Assembly (NCBI RefSeq): GCF_000155975.1
Contig: NZ_GG730300.1
Coordinates: forward strand, 660,159 to 724,158
From: Citrobacter youngae ATCC 29220
GTDB lineage: Bacteria > Pseudomonadota > Gammaproteobacteria > Enterobacterales > Enterobacteriaceae
Length of the DNA stretch: 64,000 nt
Direction: 5' to 3'
Shown: positions 50,687 through 59,988 of the stretch, piece after piece
Layout of the letters: each line of letters begins with the position of its first letter
How positions within the stretch are numbered: position 1 is the first letter of the stretch
The notes under the pieces: model-generated
Database searches by the model: none
What the model was told of the DNA's origin: nothing
The model's input: only the letters and a program-made list of their open reading frames with translations
Translations under genes and position numbers: made by a program

Positions 50687-52092
50687 TAGGCTTTCCTTAC
50701 GGGTTCAGTCGTTTTTGTATCATGGTATTCGTTCAGTTCACGGTAGTTGGCGCGGCGTTTTTCCAGATCGGCCTGGATTTGCTGCATAAACTCGCGGTCA
50801 ACTTTTAGCAGACGAACCACGCCTGCGGTAATCAGATAGCCCACGCCCGGGATGATGGTGAACAGCAGCATAATACCGTTAATGGCGGAGTCGCTTTGCG
50901 CCTTAGCGCCAGCGTCATAGCCGTACCAGGAGAGCAGAAAGCCGACCATCGCTCCGGCAATCGCCAGGCCCAGTTTGAGGAAAAACAGGTTACCGGAGAA
51001 GCTGATCCCGGTGATGCGTTTACCGGTTTTCCACTCACCATAGTCATCGACATCCGCCATCAGCGACCAGTGCAGTGGGGAAGGGATTTGATGCAGGATG
51101 TTGAGCAGGAAGTAGAGCACCATGATCATCATGGTGGCTTTCGGGTCGAAGAAGTAAAACGCACCGGAGAAAATCGCCAGGATGATATTGGTCCAGAAGA
51201 ACACCTTCAGCTTGCACCAGCGATCGGTTAATACCTTCGCCAGCATGCTGCCGATCATCATGCCAACCACGCCGAGGCTGATAAACAATGTGGCGAACTG
51301 CGTGCTTTGCTGCATAACCCAGGTCACGTAGTACATGGTAGCGGCCATGCGAATAAAGCCCGGGCAGACGTTGCACAGGGTTAACAGCAGGATTTTTACC
51401 CACTGATCGTTCTTCCACACGTCTTTCAGGTCGGCTTTTAAATCGTCGTTAGTCTGCACGGCGGGGCGAACGCGTTCACGGACTGATGCAAAGCAAAACA
51501 GGAACATACACATGCCGATGAAGGCGAGCACCGCCATCGCCATTTGATACCCTTTAGCTTTGTCTGCTCCGCCAAACCAGTCGGCCATCGGTAGCAGGGT
51601 GAGGGAGAGCAGCAGGGTTGCGATTCCTACCAATACAAAGCGATATGACTGGCAGGCGACGCGTTCCTTCGGATCGTTGGTGATGACGCTGCCGAGCGAG
51701 CAGTAGGGTATGTTGATCGCCGTATAGGTAATAGAGAGCAGGAAGTAGGTGACGAAGGCATAGATAACTTTGCTGTTATACGTCCATTCCGGGGTGGTAA
51801 ACATAAGTACGCTGAATAATGCGTACGGGAAAGCCATCCACAAAAGCCATGGACGAAATCGACCATATTTGCTGCGGGTTCGGTCGGCCATCGCGCCCAT
51901 AATAGGGTCGGTAACGGCATCGATAACGCGTACTGAGAGTAGCAATACGCCGACCAGCGCAGGCGCCAGACCAAAAATATCTGTATAAAAATAGTTAACA
52001 AACAACATGATGGCGCCAAAAATGATGTTGCATCCGGCGTCGCCCATTCCATAGCCGATCTTTTCTTTCACCGTGAGCTTACTGGTTTCCAT
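50686..52092 (-). CDS. GPH-family sugar:cation symporter
   Basis: MelB/GPH-type symporter of 468 residues with 12 predicted membrane segments. The MelB-type segment GDAGCNIIFG at the start and DPIMGAMADRTRSKYGRFRPWL after segment two are hallmarks. The ATG at 52092 has GGAG eight bases upstream; a GTG three codons earlier is less likely. With the GH43 enzyme it forms a two-gene unit, probably for short arabinosides or xylosides. No regulator lies beside it. Confidence 0.87.
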   Translation of the reverse strand: METSKLTVKEKIGYGMGDAGCNIIFGAIMLFVNYFYTDIFGLAPALVGVLLLSVRVIDAVTDPIMGAMADRTRSKYGRFRPWLLWMAFPYALFSVLMFTTPEWTYNSKVIYAFVTYFLLSITYTAINIPYCSLGSVITNDPKERVACQSYRFVLVGIATLLLSLTLLPMADWFGGADKAKGYQMAMAVLAFIGMCMFLFCFASVRERVRPAVQTNDDLKADLKDVWKNDQWVKILLLTLCNVCPGFIRMAATMYYVTWVMQQSTQFATLFISLGVVGMMIGSMLAKVLTDRWCKLKVFFWTNIILAIFSGAFYFFDPKATMMIMVLYFLLNILHQIPSPLHWSLMADVDDYGEWKTGKRITGISFSGNLFFLKLGLAIAGAMVGFLLSWYGYDAGAKAQSDSAINGIMLLFTIIPGVGYLITAGVVRLLKVDREFMQQIQADLEKRRANYRELNEYHDTKTTEPVRKA

Positions 52093-52207
52093 CAATTGCA
52101 CTCCACTAATGAGATATGGAGAGAATTATTGTCCGGTACCGGTGTTTTTACGTTGCAGGATAACGCCGCTGATATGGACTAAACGGTTGTGAGTGGGAAA
52201 ATGTGAG

Positions 52208-52241
52208 GCAGATAACAACCCCCACCTGATGCAGGTGGGGG
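52208..52241 (-). terminator. aroP terminator
   Basis: CCCCCACCTG (52219-52228) pairs with CAGGTGGGGG (52232-52241); on the minus strand it is followed by TTGTTATC. Nine bases after the aroP stop. Confidence 0.85.
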
Positions 52242-52249
52242 AGGAGGCG

Positions 52250-53623
52250 TTAATGCGCTTTAACGACTTTGGCGGTTTTCTGTTTACACAGATAGCCGAT
52301 GCCAAGAATACCAATCCATACCGGGATTAAGTACACCGAGATCGCCATGCCCGGCGTCATCAGCATAATCACCAGCACGGCGGCCATGAACAGCAGGCAA
52401 ACCCAGTTACCCAGCGGGTAGAACAGCGCCGGGAAGCGGGTGGTAACCCCCTGCTGCTGTTTGGCTTTGCGGAATTTCATGTGCGCCAGGCTGATCATTG
52501 CCCAGTTGATCACCAGGGCGGAAACCACCAGCGCCATCAGCAGGCCAAAGGCGGATTCCGGCGCCAGATAGTTGATCAGCACGCACAGAGCCGTTACCAG
52601 CGCGGAGACCAGAATAGTGTTCACCGGTACGCCGCGCTTGTCGACGTTCATCAGCGCTTTTGGCGCGTTGCCCTGTTGCGCCAGACCGAACAGCATACGA
52701 CTGTTGCAGTATACGCAGCTGTTATAGACAGAAAGGGCGGCGGTCAGCACCACGATGTTCAGCGCATTGGCCACAAAGGTGTCGCCCAGCTCGTGGAAAA
52801 TAAGGACAAACGGGCTGGTATCAGCCGTGACGCGCGTCCACGGCATCAGGGAAAGCAGAACCGCCAGCGAACCTACATAGAAAATCAGGATCCGGTAAAT
52901 AACCTGGTTAGTCGCTTTAGGAATGCTTTGCTCCGGGTTATCGGCTTCTGCCGCGGTGATCCCAACCAGCTCCAGCCCACCGAAAGAGAACATGATAATC
53001 GCCATCATCATCACCAGGCCGGTGAAGCCGTGCGGCAGGAAGCCCCCCTGGCTCCACAGGTTGCTGACGGAGGCCTGCGGGCCGCCGTTGCCGCTGAACA
53101 GCAGCCAGCCGCCGAACAGGATCATGGCGACTACGGCAATGACTTTAATAATGGCGAACCAGAACTCCATTTCACCAAACACTTTCACGTTGGTCAGGTT
53201 GATGGCGTTGATCAGCACGAAGAAGGCCGCCGCAGAAACCCAGGTTGGGATCTCCGGATACCAGAACTGAATGTATTTACCTACGGCAGTCAGTTCTGCC
53301 ATGGCAACCAAAACGTACAGTACCCAATAGTTCCAGCCGGAAGAGAAACCCGCGAAACCGCCCCAGTATTTATAGGCAAAGTGGCTAAAGGAGCCTGCGA
53401 CCGGCTCTTCAACCACCATTTCACCAAGCTGGCGCATAATCAAAAAGGCGATAAAGCCAGCAATAGCGTAACCCAGAATAATCCCCGGTCCTGCAGACTG
53501 GATAACGGATGCGCTACCGAGGAATAACCCGGTACCAATCGCGCCACCCAGCGCGATGAGCTGTATATGGCGGTTTTTAAGGCCGCGCTTGAGCTGATCG
53601 CCATGCGGTTGACTTTCCATCAT
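52250..53623 (-). CDS. aroP: Aromatic amino acid permease AroP
   Basis: General importer of Phe, Tyr and Trp, APC superfamily, 457 residues with 12 membrane segments. Conserved GGAIGTGLFLGSAS in the first segment and EFWFAIIKVIAV in the middle. Same length as E. coli. Expected to be repressed by TyrR through the box pair upstream. Confidence 0.96.
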   Translation of the reverse strand: MMESQPHGDQLKRGLKNRHIQLIALGGAIGTGLFLGSASVIQSAGPGIILGYAIAGFIAFLIMRQLGEMVVEEPVAGSFSHFAYKYWGGFAGFSSGWNYWVLYVLVAMAELTAVGKYIQFWYPEIPTWVSAAAFFVLINAINLTNVKVFGEMEFWFAIIKVIAVVAMILFGGWLLFSGNGGPQASVSNLWSQGGFLPHGFTGLVMMMAIIMFSFGGLELVGITAAEADNPEQSIPKATNQVIYRILIFYVGSLAVLLSLMPWTRVTADTSPFVLIFHELGDTFVANALNIVVLTAALSVYNSCVYCNSRMLFGLAQQGNAPKALMNVDKRGVPVNTILVSALVTALCVLINYLAPESAFGLLMALVVSALVINWAMISLAHMKFRKAKQQQGVTTRFPALFYPLGNWVCLLFMAAVLVIMLMTPGMAISVYLIPVWIGILGIGYLCKQKTAKVVKAH

Positions 53624-53692
53624 TAAACCTCGTGTGTGGTTTTACTCTTCATATTTCGAGTATTTATTTTTTGAACTACGCAGCAATGCGTG

Positions 53693-53733
53693 TGTAAGTT
53701 TGCAATTCCGTTTGTTGTATTAATTTGTTTACA
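53693..53733 (-). promoter_or_regulatory. Tandem TyrR boxes of aroP
   Basis: TGTATT-N6-TTTACA at 53716-53733 matches the TyrR consensus TGTAAA-N6-TTTACA at ten of twelve positions. A weaker box, TGTAAG-N6-ATTCCG, sits at 53693-53710, five bases away. A strong and a weak box 23 bases apart is the arrangement described for aroP in E. coli. Confidence 0.7.
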
Positions 53734-54138
53734 GGTGCTGATAGAGAAATATCGCCTTAATGCTTTTGTCTTGATCAGAATAATGTTATGCGGGCGCGAA
53801 TGCACCTGCTTTATGCGGGGGAGTTGACGAGTTGAATAAAAAGAAACCATTTGTAAATGCGAGTTAACCTACCACAAAATTTCCATTTTGAATTTTTATT
53901 CATTAATTGTGCTTGATTTGTCGCTAAACAGACAGGTGAATCGGTTCAGATAATATATTTTTTCGTTTCAATTCCGTTAAAACTACCCCGTGGTGGGTAA
54001 ATTTAACATTTGTGCATAGTTACATGTTTGAAACGTTATTTCTGTAATGTTGTTAAAATATGCCTCCTTTACTGATTTCAATCAAAACCTGTATGGACAG
54101 AAGGTGAATACTTTGTTACTTTAGCGTCAAGAACATGA

Positions 54139-54155
54139 AATTGGTAAGACCAATT
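54139..54155 (+). promoter_or_regulatory. PdhR operator
   Basis: AATTGGTAAGACCAATT is the known PdhR box of the pdhR promoter in E. coli, 33 bases before the pdhR start; pyruvate relieves binding. Confidence 0.9.
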
Positions 54156-54187
54156 GACTCCGGGCAAATGGCTTAAGACAGGAAATC

Positions 54188-54952
54188 ATGGCCTACAGCA
54201 AAATCCGCCAACCAAAACTCTCCGATGTGATTGAGCAGCAGCTGGAGTTTTTAATTCTTGAGGGGACACTTCGCCCCGGAGAAAAACTCCCACCGGAACG
54301 CGAGCTGGCAAAACAGTTCGACGTCTCCCGCCCCTCCTTACGCGAGGCGATCCAACGCCTTGAAGCGAAGGGGTTGCTGCTTCGTCGTCAGGGCGGCGGC
54401 ACTTTTGTTCAGAGCAGCTTGTGGCAAAGCTTTAGCGACCCACTGGTAGAGCTGCTCTCCGACCATCCTGAATCCCAGTTTGACCTGCTCGAAACGCGCC
54501 ATGCGTTGGAAGGCATTGCAGCGTATTACGCTGCACTGCGCAGCACGGATGAAGACAAAACGCGTATCCGTGAGCTCCACCATGCGATCGAGCTTGCTCA
54601 ACAGTCCGGCGATCTTGACGGCGAATCCGATGCGGTACTCCAGTATCAAATTGCTGTCACCGAAGCGGCACACAATGTGGTGCTGCTCCATCTGCTAAGG
54701 TGTATGGAGCCAATGCTGGCCCAGAACGTTCGGCAAAACTTCGAATTGCTGTATGCGCGTCGCGAGATGCTGCCTCTGGTAAGCAGTCACCGTACCCGCA
54801 TTTTTGAAGCCATCATCGCCGGGAAGCCCGAAGAGGCGCGTGAAGCGTCTCACCGTCACCTGGCGTTTATCGAAGAGATTTTGCTGGACAGAAGCCGTGA
54901 GGAAAGCCGTCGTGAACGCGCCTTACGCCGTCTGGAGCAACGAAAGAATTAG
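54188..54952 (+). CDS. pdhR: Pyruvate-responsive repressor PdhR
   Basis: GntR/FadR-family regulator of pyruvate dehydrogenase and respiratory genes, 254 residues. Winged HTH (about 10-75, [22 protein letters not shown]) and a helical FCD effector domain that binds pyruvate. First gene of pdhR-aceEF-lpd. Same length as E. coli. Confidence 0.97.
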   Translation: MAYSKIRQPKLSDVIEQQLEFLILEGTLRPGEKLPPERELAKQFDVSRPSLREAIQRLEAKGLLLRRQGGGTFVQSSLWQSFSDPLVELLSDHPESQFDLLETRHALEGIAAYYAALRSTDEDKTRIRELHHAIELAQQSGDLDGESDAVLQYQIAVTEAAHNVVLLHLLRCMEPMLAQNVRQNFELLYARREMLPLVSSHRTRIFEAIIAGKPEEAREASHRHLAFIEEILLDRSREESRRERALRRLEQRKN

Positions 54953-55054
54953 TGATTTTTCTGGCAGAACGTTAACCAGAAGATGTTGTAAATCAAGCGC
55001 TAATAAAATGCGCGGCAACTAAACGCAGAACCTGTCTTATTGCGCTTTTGGTTG

Positions 55055-55173
55055 TTCAAAATAATTCGGGTTGTATCGCGGCGGCAAGCGCGCGAGTCGC
55101 CAGGAGCATAGTGAACTATGTGACTGGTGCGAGGAAGCGCAGCCAACAAAGAGACAACCTGAAGTATGAAGAA
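55055..55173. repeat. ERIC element in the pdhR-aceE spacer
   Basis: Ends ATAATTCGGGTTGT and ACAACCTGAAGTATGA are inverted. The core CCAGGAGCATAG-TGAA-CTATGTGACTGG matches the ERIC palindrome (CCAGGAGCTTAC...GTAAGTGACTGG). The GGCGGCAAGCG and CGCAGCCAAC segments and about 119-base length fit a full element. Confidence 0.85.
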
Positions 55174-55236
55174 CAAAGAACGCAATGGGACAGGTTCCAG
55201 ATAACTCAACGTATTAGATAGATAAGGAATACCCCC

Positions 55237-57900
55237 ATGTCAGAACGTTTCCCAAATGACGTGGATCCGATCGAAACTCGCGACTGGCTACAGGCGATCG
55301 AATCGGTCATCCGTGAAGAAGGTGTTGAGCGCGCTCAGTATCTGATCGACCAACTGCTTTCAGAAGCCCGCAAAGGCGGCGTGAAAGTAGCGGCAGGTGC
55401 AGGGGCCAGCAATTATGTCAACACTATTGCCGTTGAAGATGAGCCGGAATACCCGGGCAATCTGGAGCTGGAGCGTCGTATTCGTTCTGCTATCCGCTGG
55501 AACGCCATCATGACCGTACTGCGCGCGTCTAAAAAGGACCTCGAGCTGGGTGGCCACATGGCATCCTTCCAGTCCTCCGCAACGGTATATGATGTTTGCT
55601 TCAACCACTTCTTCCGTGCACGCAACGAGCAGGACGGCGGCGATCTGGTGTATTTCCAGGGCCACATCTCTCCGGGCATCTACGCACGCGCATTCCTGGA
55701 AGGTCGTCTGACTGAAGAGCAGATGAACAACTTCCGTCAGGAAGTTCATGGCAAAGGCCTGTCTTCCTACCCGCACCCGAAACTGATGCCGGAATTCTGG
55801 CAGTTCCCGACCGTATCTATGGGTCTGGGCCCAATCGGTGCTATCTACCAGGCTAAGTTCCTGAAATATCTGGAACACCGTGGCCTGAAAGATACCTCTA
55901 AACAAACCGTTTATGCCTTCCTGGGCGACGGCGAGATGGATGAGCCGGAATCTAAGGGCGCGATCACCATCGCCACCCGTGAAAAACTGGACAACCTGGT
56001 CTTTGTTATCAACTGTAACCTGCAGCGTCTTGACGGTCCGGTCACCGGTAACGGCAAGATTGTTAACGAACTGGAAGGCATCTTCGCGGGCGCTGGCTGG
56101 AACGTTATCAAAGTCATGTGGGGCGGTCGTTGGGATGAGCTGCTGCGTAAAGATACCAGCGGTAAACTGATCCAGCTGATGAACGAAACCGTTGACGGCG
56201 ACTACCAGACCTTCAAATCCAAAGACGGTGCCTACGTTCGCGAGCACTTCTTCGGTAAATACCCGGAAACCGCAGCCCTGGTTGCTGACTGGACTGACGA
56301 GCAGATCTGGTCTCTGAACCGTGGTGGTCACGATCCGAAGAAAGTCTACGCTGCACTGAAAAAAGCGCAGGAAACCAAAGGCAAAGCTACCGTAATCCTC
56401 GCCCATACCATCAAAGGTTACGGCATGGGTGACACCGCTGAAGGTAAAAACATCGCGCACCAGGTTAAGAAAATGAACATGGACGGCGTGCGTTATATCC
56501 GCGACCGTTTCAACGTTCCTGTGACCGATGAGCAGGTTGAAAACCTGTCCTACATCACCTTCCCGGAAGGTTCTGAAGAGCACACTTATCTGCACGCTCA
56601 GCGTCAGAAACTGCACGGCTATCTGCCTGCTCGTCAGCCGAACTTCACCGAGAAGCTGGAACTGCCTGCTCTGGAAGACTTCAGCGCGCTGCTGGAAGAG
56701 CAGAACAAAGAAATCTCCACCACCATCGCTTTCGTTCGTGCCCTGAACGTGATGCTGAAGAACAAGTCGATCAAAGATCGTCTGGTGCCGATCATCGCTG
56801 ACGAAGCGCGTACTTTCGGTATGGAAGGTCTGTTCCGTCAGATCGGTATCTACAGCCCGAACGGCCAGCAGTACACCCCGCAGGACCGTGAGCAGGTTGC
56901 TTACTATAAAGAAGACGAGAAAGGTCAGATCCTGCAGGAAGGTATCAACGAGCTGGGTGCTGGCGCGTCCTGGCTGGCTGCTGCGACTTCTTACAGCACC
57001 AACGATCTGCCGATGATTCCGTTCTACATCTACTACTCCATGTTCGGGTTCCAGCGTATCGGCGACCTGTGCTGGCAGGCAGGCGATCAGCAGGCTCGCG
57101 GCTTCCTGATTGGCGGAACTTCCGGTCGTACCACGCTGAACGGCGAAGGTCTGCAGCACGAAGATGGTCACAGCCACATTCAGTCTCTGACTATCCCGAA
57201 CTGTATCTCTTACGATCCGTCTTACGCGTACGAAGTTGCGGTCATCATGCACGATGGTCTGGAGCGTATGTACGGTGAGAAACAAGAGAACGTTTACTAC
57301 TACATCACCACGCTGAACGAAAACTACCACATGCCGGCTATGCCAGCAGGCGCCGAGGAAGGTATCCGTAAAGGTATCTACAAACTCGAAACCCTCGAAG
57401 GTAAGAAAGGTAAAGTTCAGCTGCTGGGCTCCGGCTCTATCCTGCGCCACGTGCGCGAAGCAGCCCAGATCCTGGCGAACGACTACGGTGTAGGTTCTGA
57501 CGTTTACAGCGTGACCTCCTTCACTGAACTGGCGCGTGATGGCCAGGATTGCGAGCGCTGGAACATGCTGCACCCGATGGAAACGCCGCGCGTTCCGTAC
57601 ATCGCCCAGGTGATGAACGACGCACCGGCTGTGGCATCTACTGACTATATGAAACTGTTTGCCGAACAGGTTCGTACTTATGTACCGGCTGATGATTACC
57701 GCGTACTGGGTACTGACGGCTTCGGTCGCTCTGACAGCCGTGAAAACCTGCGTCACCACTTCGAAGTTGATGCTTCCTACGTGGTTGTAGCGGCCCTGGG
57801 CGAACTGGCTAAACGTGGCGAAATCGATAAGAAAGTGGTTGCAGACGCAATCACCAAATTCAACATCGATGCAGATAAAGTTAACCCGCGTCTGGCGTAA
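55237..57900 (+). CDS. aceE: Pyruvate dehydrogenase E1 AceE
   Basis: Thiamine diphosphate-dependent E1 component that decarboxylates pyruvate and acetylates the lipoyl arms of AceF, 887 residues. TPP motif GDGEMDEPE (230-238) leading to INCNLQ. Homodimer of the multi-enzyme complex. Same length as E. coli. Codon use is strongly biased, as expected for a highly expressed gene. Confidence 0.98.
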   Translation: MSERFPNDVDPIETRDWLQAIESVIREEGVERAQYLIDQLLSEARKGGVKVAAGAGASNYVNTIAVEDEPEYPGNLELERRIRSAIRWNAIMTVLRASKKDLELGGHMASFQSSATVYDVCFNHFFRARNEQDGGDLVYFQGHISPGIYARAFLEGRLTEEQMNNFRQEVHGKGLSSYPHPKLMPEFWQFPTVSMGLGPIGAIYQAKFLKYLEHRGLKDTSKQTVYAFLGDGEMDEPESKGAITIATREKLDNLVFVINCNLQRLDGPVTGNGKIVNELEGIFAGAGWNVIKVMWGGRWDELLRKDTSGKLIQLMNETVDGDYQTFKSKDGAYVREHFFGKYPETAALVADWTDEQIWSLNRGGHDPKKVYAALKKAQETKGKATVILAHTIKGYGMGDTAEGKNIAHQVKKMNMDGVRYIRDRFNVPVTDEQVENLSYITFPEGSEEHTYLHAQRQKLHGYLPARQPNFTEKLELPALEDFSALLEEQNKEISTTIAFVRALNVMLKNKSIKDRLVPIIADEARTFGMEGLFRQIGIYSPNGQQYTPQDREQVAYYKEDEKGQILQEGINELGAGASWLAAATSYSTNDLPMIPFYIYYSMFGFQRIGDLCWQAGDQQARGFLIGGTSGRTTLNGEGLQHEDGHSHIQSLTIPNCISYDPSYAYEVAVIMHDGLERMYGEKQENVYYYITTLNENYHMPAMPAGAEEGIRKGIYKLETLEGKKGKVQLLGSGSILRHVREAAQILANDYGVGSDVYSVTSFTELARDGQDCERWNMLHPMETPRVPYIAQVMNDAPAVASTDYMKLFAEQVRTYVPADDYRVLGTDGFGRSDSRENLRHHFEVDASYVVVAALGELAKRGEIDKKVVADAITKFNIDADKVNPRLA

Positions 57901-57914
57901 GAGGTAAAAGAATA

Positions 57915-59813
57915 ATGGCTATCGAAATCAATGTACCGGACATCGGGGCTGATGAAGTTGAAATCACCGAGATCCTGGTCAAAGTGGGCGACAAAGTTGA
58001 AGCTGAACAGTCGCTGATCACCGTAGAAGGCGACAAAGCCTCTATGGAAGTTCCGTCTCCGCAGGCTGGCATCGTTAAAGAGATTAAAGTCTCTGTTGGC
58101 GATAAAACCGAGACTGGCAAACTGATCATGATTTTCGATTCCGCCGACGGTGCAGCAGCTGCTGCACCTGCTCCGGCAGAAGAGAAGAAAGAAGCGGCTC
58201 CGGCAGCAGCGCCTGCTGCCTCTGCGGCGAAAGAAGTACACGTACCGGACATCGGCGGCGACGAAGTCGAAGTGACCGAAGTGATGGTTAAAGTGGGCGA
58301 CACCGTTGCGGCTGAACAGTCTCTGATCACCGTAGAAGGCGACAAAGCCTCTATGGAAGTACCGGCGCCGTTCGCAGGTACCGTGAAAGAGATCAAAATC
58401 AGCACCGGCGACAAAGTGTCTACCGGCTCCCTGATCATGGTCTTCGAAGTGGCGGGTGCTGCTGGCGCGGCTGCCCCGGCGAAAGCTGAAGCAGCTCCAG
58501 CAGCAGCGGCGGCTCCGGCAGCGTCTGGCTCCAAAGAAGTGAACGTACCGGACATCGGCGGTGACGAAGTTGAAGTAACCGAAGTGATGGTGAAAGTGGG
58601 CGACAAAGTTGCCGCTGAACAATCACTGATCACCGTTGAAGGCGACAAAGCGTCAATGGAAGTTCCGGCGCCGTTCGCGGGCACCGTGAAAGAGATCAAA
58701 ATCAGCACCGGCGACAAAGTCAAAACCGGTTCTCTGATTATGGTCTTCGAAGTGGAAGGCGCTGCGCCTGCCGCAGCTCCGGCTGCCGCGGCTGCTCCAG
58801 CTCCTGCTGCTGCGCCGGCTCAGGCTGCTAAACCAGCCGCAGCACCGGCCGCAAAAGCGGAAGGCAAATCTGAGTTCGCTGAAAACGACGCTTACGTCCA
58901 CGCAACGCCGCTGATTCGTCGCCTGGCGCGCGAGTTCGGCGTTAACCTGGCGAAAGTGAAAGGGTCTGGCCGTAAAGGTCGTATCCTGCGCGAAGACGTT
59001 CAGGCTTACGTGAAGGACGCTATCAAGCGTGCTGAAGCGGCTCCGGCTGCAGCAGCGGGCGGCGGTATCCCGGGCATGCTGCCGTGGCCGAAAGTGGACT
59101 TCAGCAAGTTTGGTGAAATCGAAGAAGTGGAACTGGGCCGTATCCAGAAAATTTCTGGTGCGAACCTGAGCCGTAACTGGGTGATGATCCCGCACGTTAC
59201 GCACTTCGATAAGACCGATATCACCGATCTGGAAGCGTTCCGTAAACAGCAGAACGCCGAAGCTGAAAAACGTAAACTGGACGTGAAATTCACCCCAGTG
59301 GTCTTCATCATGAAAGCCGTTGCCGCCGCTCTGGAACAGATGCCGCGCTTCAACAGCTCCCTGTCTGAAGACGGTCAGCGTCTGACCCTGAAGAAATACA
59401 TCAACATCGGTGTCGCGGTTGATACGCCGAATGGTCTGGTTGTTCCGGTCTTCAAAGACGTGAACAAGAAGAGCATTACCGAGCTGTCTCGTGAACTGAC
59501 CACCATCTCCAAAAAAGCGCGTGATGGTAAGCTGACCGCTGGCGAAATGCAGGGCGGCTGCTTCACTATCTCCAGCATCGGCGGCCTGGGTACCACCCAC
59601 TTCGCGCCGATTGTTAACGCGCCGGAAGTGGCGATCCTCGGTGTCTCCAAGTCCTCCATGGAGCCAGTGTGGAACGGTAAAGAGTTTATGCCGCGTCTGA
59701 TGATGCCGATTTCGCTCTCCTTTGACCACCGCGTAATCGACGGTGCGGATGGTGCGCGCTTTATCACCATCATCAACAACATGCTGTCTGACATTCGCCG
59801 CCTGGTGATGTAA
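57915..59813 (+). CDS. aceF: Pyruvate dehydrogenase E2 AceF
   Basis: Dihydrolipoyl acetyltransferase core, 632 residues (630 in E. coli). Three lipoyl domains with lipoylated Lys41, Lys144 and Lys245 in GDKAS; Ala/Pro-rich linkers; E1/E3-binding domain (about 330-365, [19 protein letters not shown]); and the catalytic domain with His605 and Asp609 in [11 protein letters not shown]. Domains two and three are almost identical. Confidence 0.97.
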   Translation: MAIEINVPDIGADEVEITEILVKVGDKVEAEQSLITVEGDKASMEVPSPQAGIVKEIKVSVGDKTETGKLIMIFDSADGAAAAAPAPAEEKKEAAPAAAPAASAAKEVHVPDIGGDEVEVTEVMVKVGDTVAAEQSLITVEGDKASMEVPAPFAGTVKEIKISTGDKVSTGSLIMVFEVAGAAGAAAPAKAEAAPAAAAAPAASGSKEVNVPDIGGDEVEVTEVMVKVGDKVAAEQSLITVEGDKASMEVPAPFAGTVKEIKISTGDKVKTGSLIMVFEVEGAAPAAAPAAAAAPAPAAAPAQAAKPAAAPAAKAEGKSEFAENDAYVHATPLIRRLAREFGVNLAKVKGSGRKGRILREDVQAYVKDAIKRAEAAPAAAAGGGIPGMLPWPKVDFSKFGEIEEVELGRIQKISGANLSRNWVMIPHVTHFDKTDITDLEAFRKQQNAEAEKRKLDVKFTPVVFIMKAVAAALEQMPRFNSSLSEDGQRLTLKKYINIGVAVDTPNGLVVPVFKDVNKKSITELSRELTTISKKARDGKLTAGEMQGGCFTISSIGGLGTTHFAPIVNAPEVAILGVSKSSMEPVWNGKEFMPRLMMPISLSFDHRVIDGADGARFITIINNMLSDIRRLVM

Positions 59814-59816
59814 GCG

Positions 59817-59846
59817 AAAAAGCCGGCCCGACGGCCGGCTTTTTTC
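59817..59846 (+). terminator. aceF terminator
   Basis: AGCCGGCC-CGAC-GGCCGGCT with A4 before and T6 after; lies three bases after aceF. It separates aceEF from lpd, which also has its own promoter. Confidence 0.92.
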
Positions 59847-59910
59847 TGGTAATCTCATGAAGTCAGTGAGGTTATTGTGCGAAAGACAAATCGGTTGCCG
59901 TTTGTTGTTT

Positions 59911-59936
59911 CAAAATTGTTAACAATTTTGTAAAAT
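59911..59936 (+). promoter_or_regulatory. lpd promoter with 20-base palindrome
   Basis: CAAAATTGTTAACAATTTTG (59911-59930) is a perfect palindrome immediately followed by TAAAAT (59931-59936), a likely -10. In E. coli lpd has a separate promoter near here. The palindrome may bind a dimeric regulator (ArcA is known at E. coli lpd). Confidence 0.6.
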
Positions 59937-59988
59937 ACGGGCGGATAGAACGACCCGGTGGACGACGGGTATAAATTAAGAGGTCATG

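Larger units (their letters stand above)
53624..54187. promoter_or_regulatory. aroP-pdhR divergent control region
   Basis: 564 bases without a gene. It holds the TyrR box pair on the aroP side (53693-53733), AT-rich sequence at 53860-54060, and the PdhR operator at 54139-54155. The pdhR promoter probably lies just upstream of the operator, near TAAAATATG at about 54053. Confidence 0.75.

Noticed and set aside
52481..53527. 348-codon plus-strand frame antisense to aroP
   Set aside because: A mirror of aroP; its Arg/His/Gln-rich product is typical of antisense translation of membrane protein genes.
55360..57759. Very long open frame (799 codons) on the minus strand, antisense to aceE
   Set aside because: It mirrors aceE, whose strong codon bias removes stop codons from the opposite strand. 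No ribosome site, and the product has a composition unlike real proteins.
58653..59858. 401-codon minus-strand frame antisense to aceF
   Set aside because: Also a shadow, caused by codon bias and the repeats of aceF.
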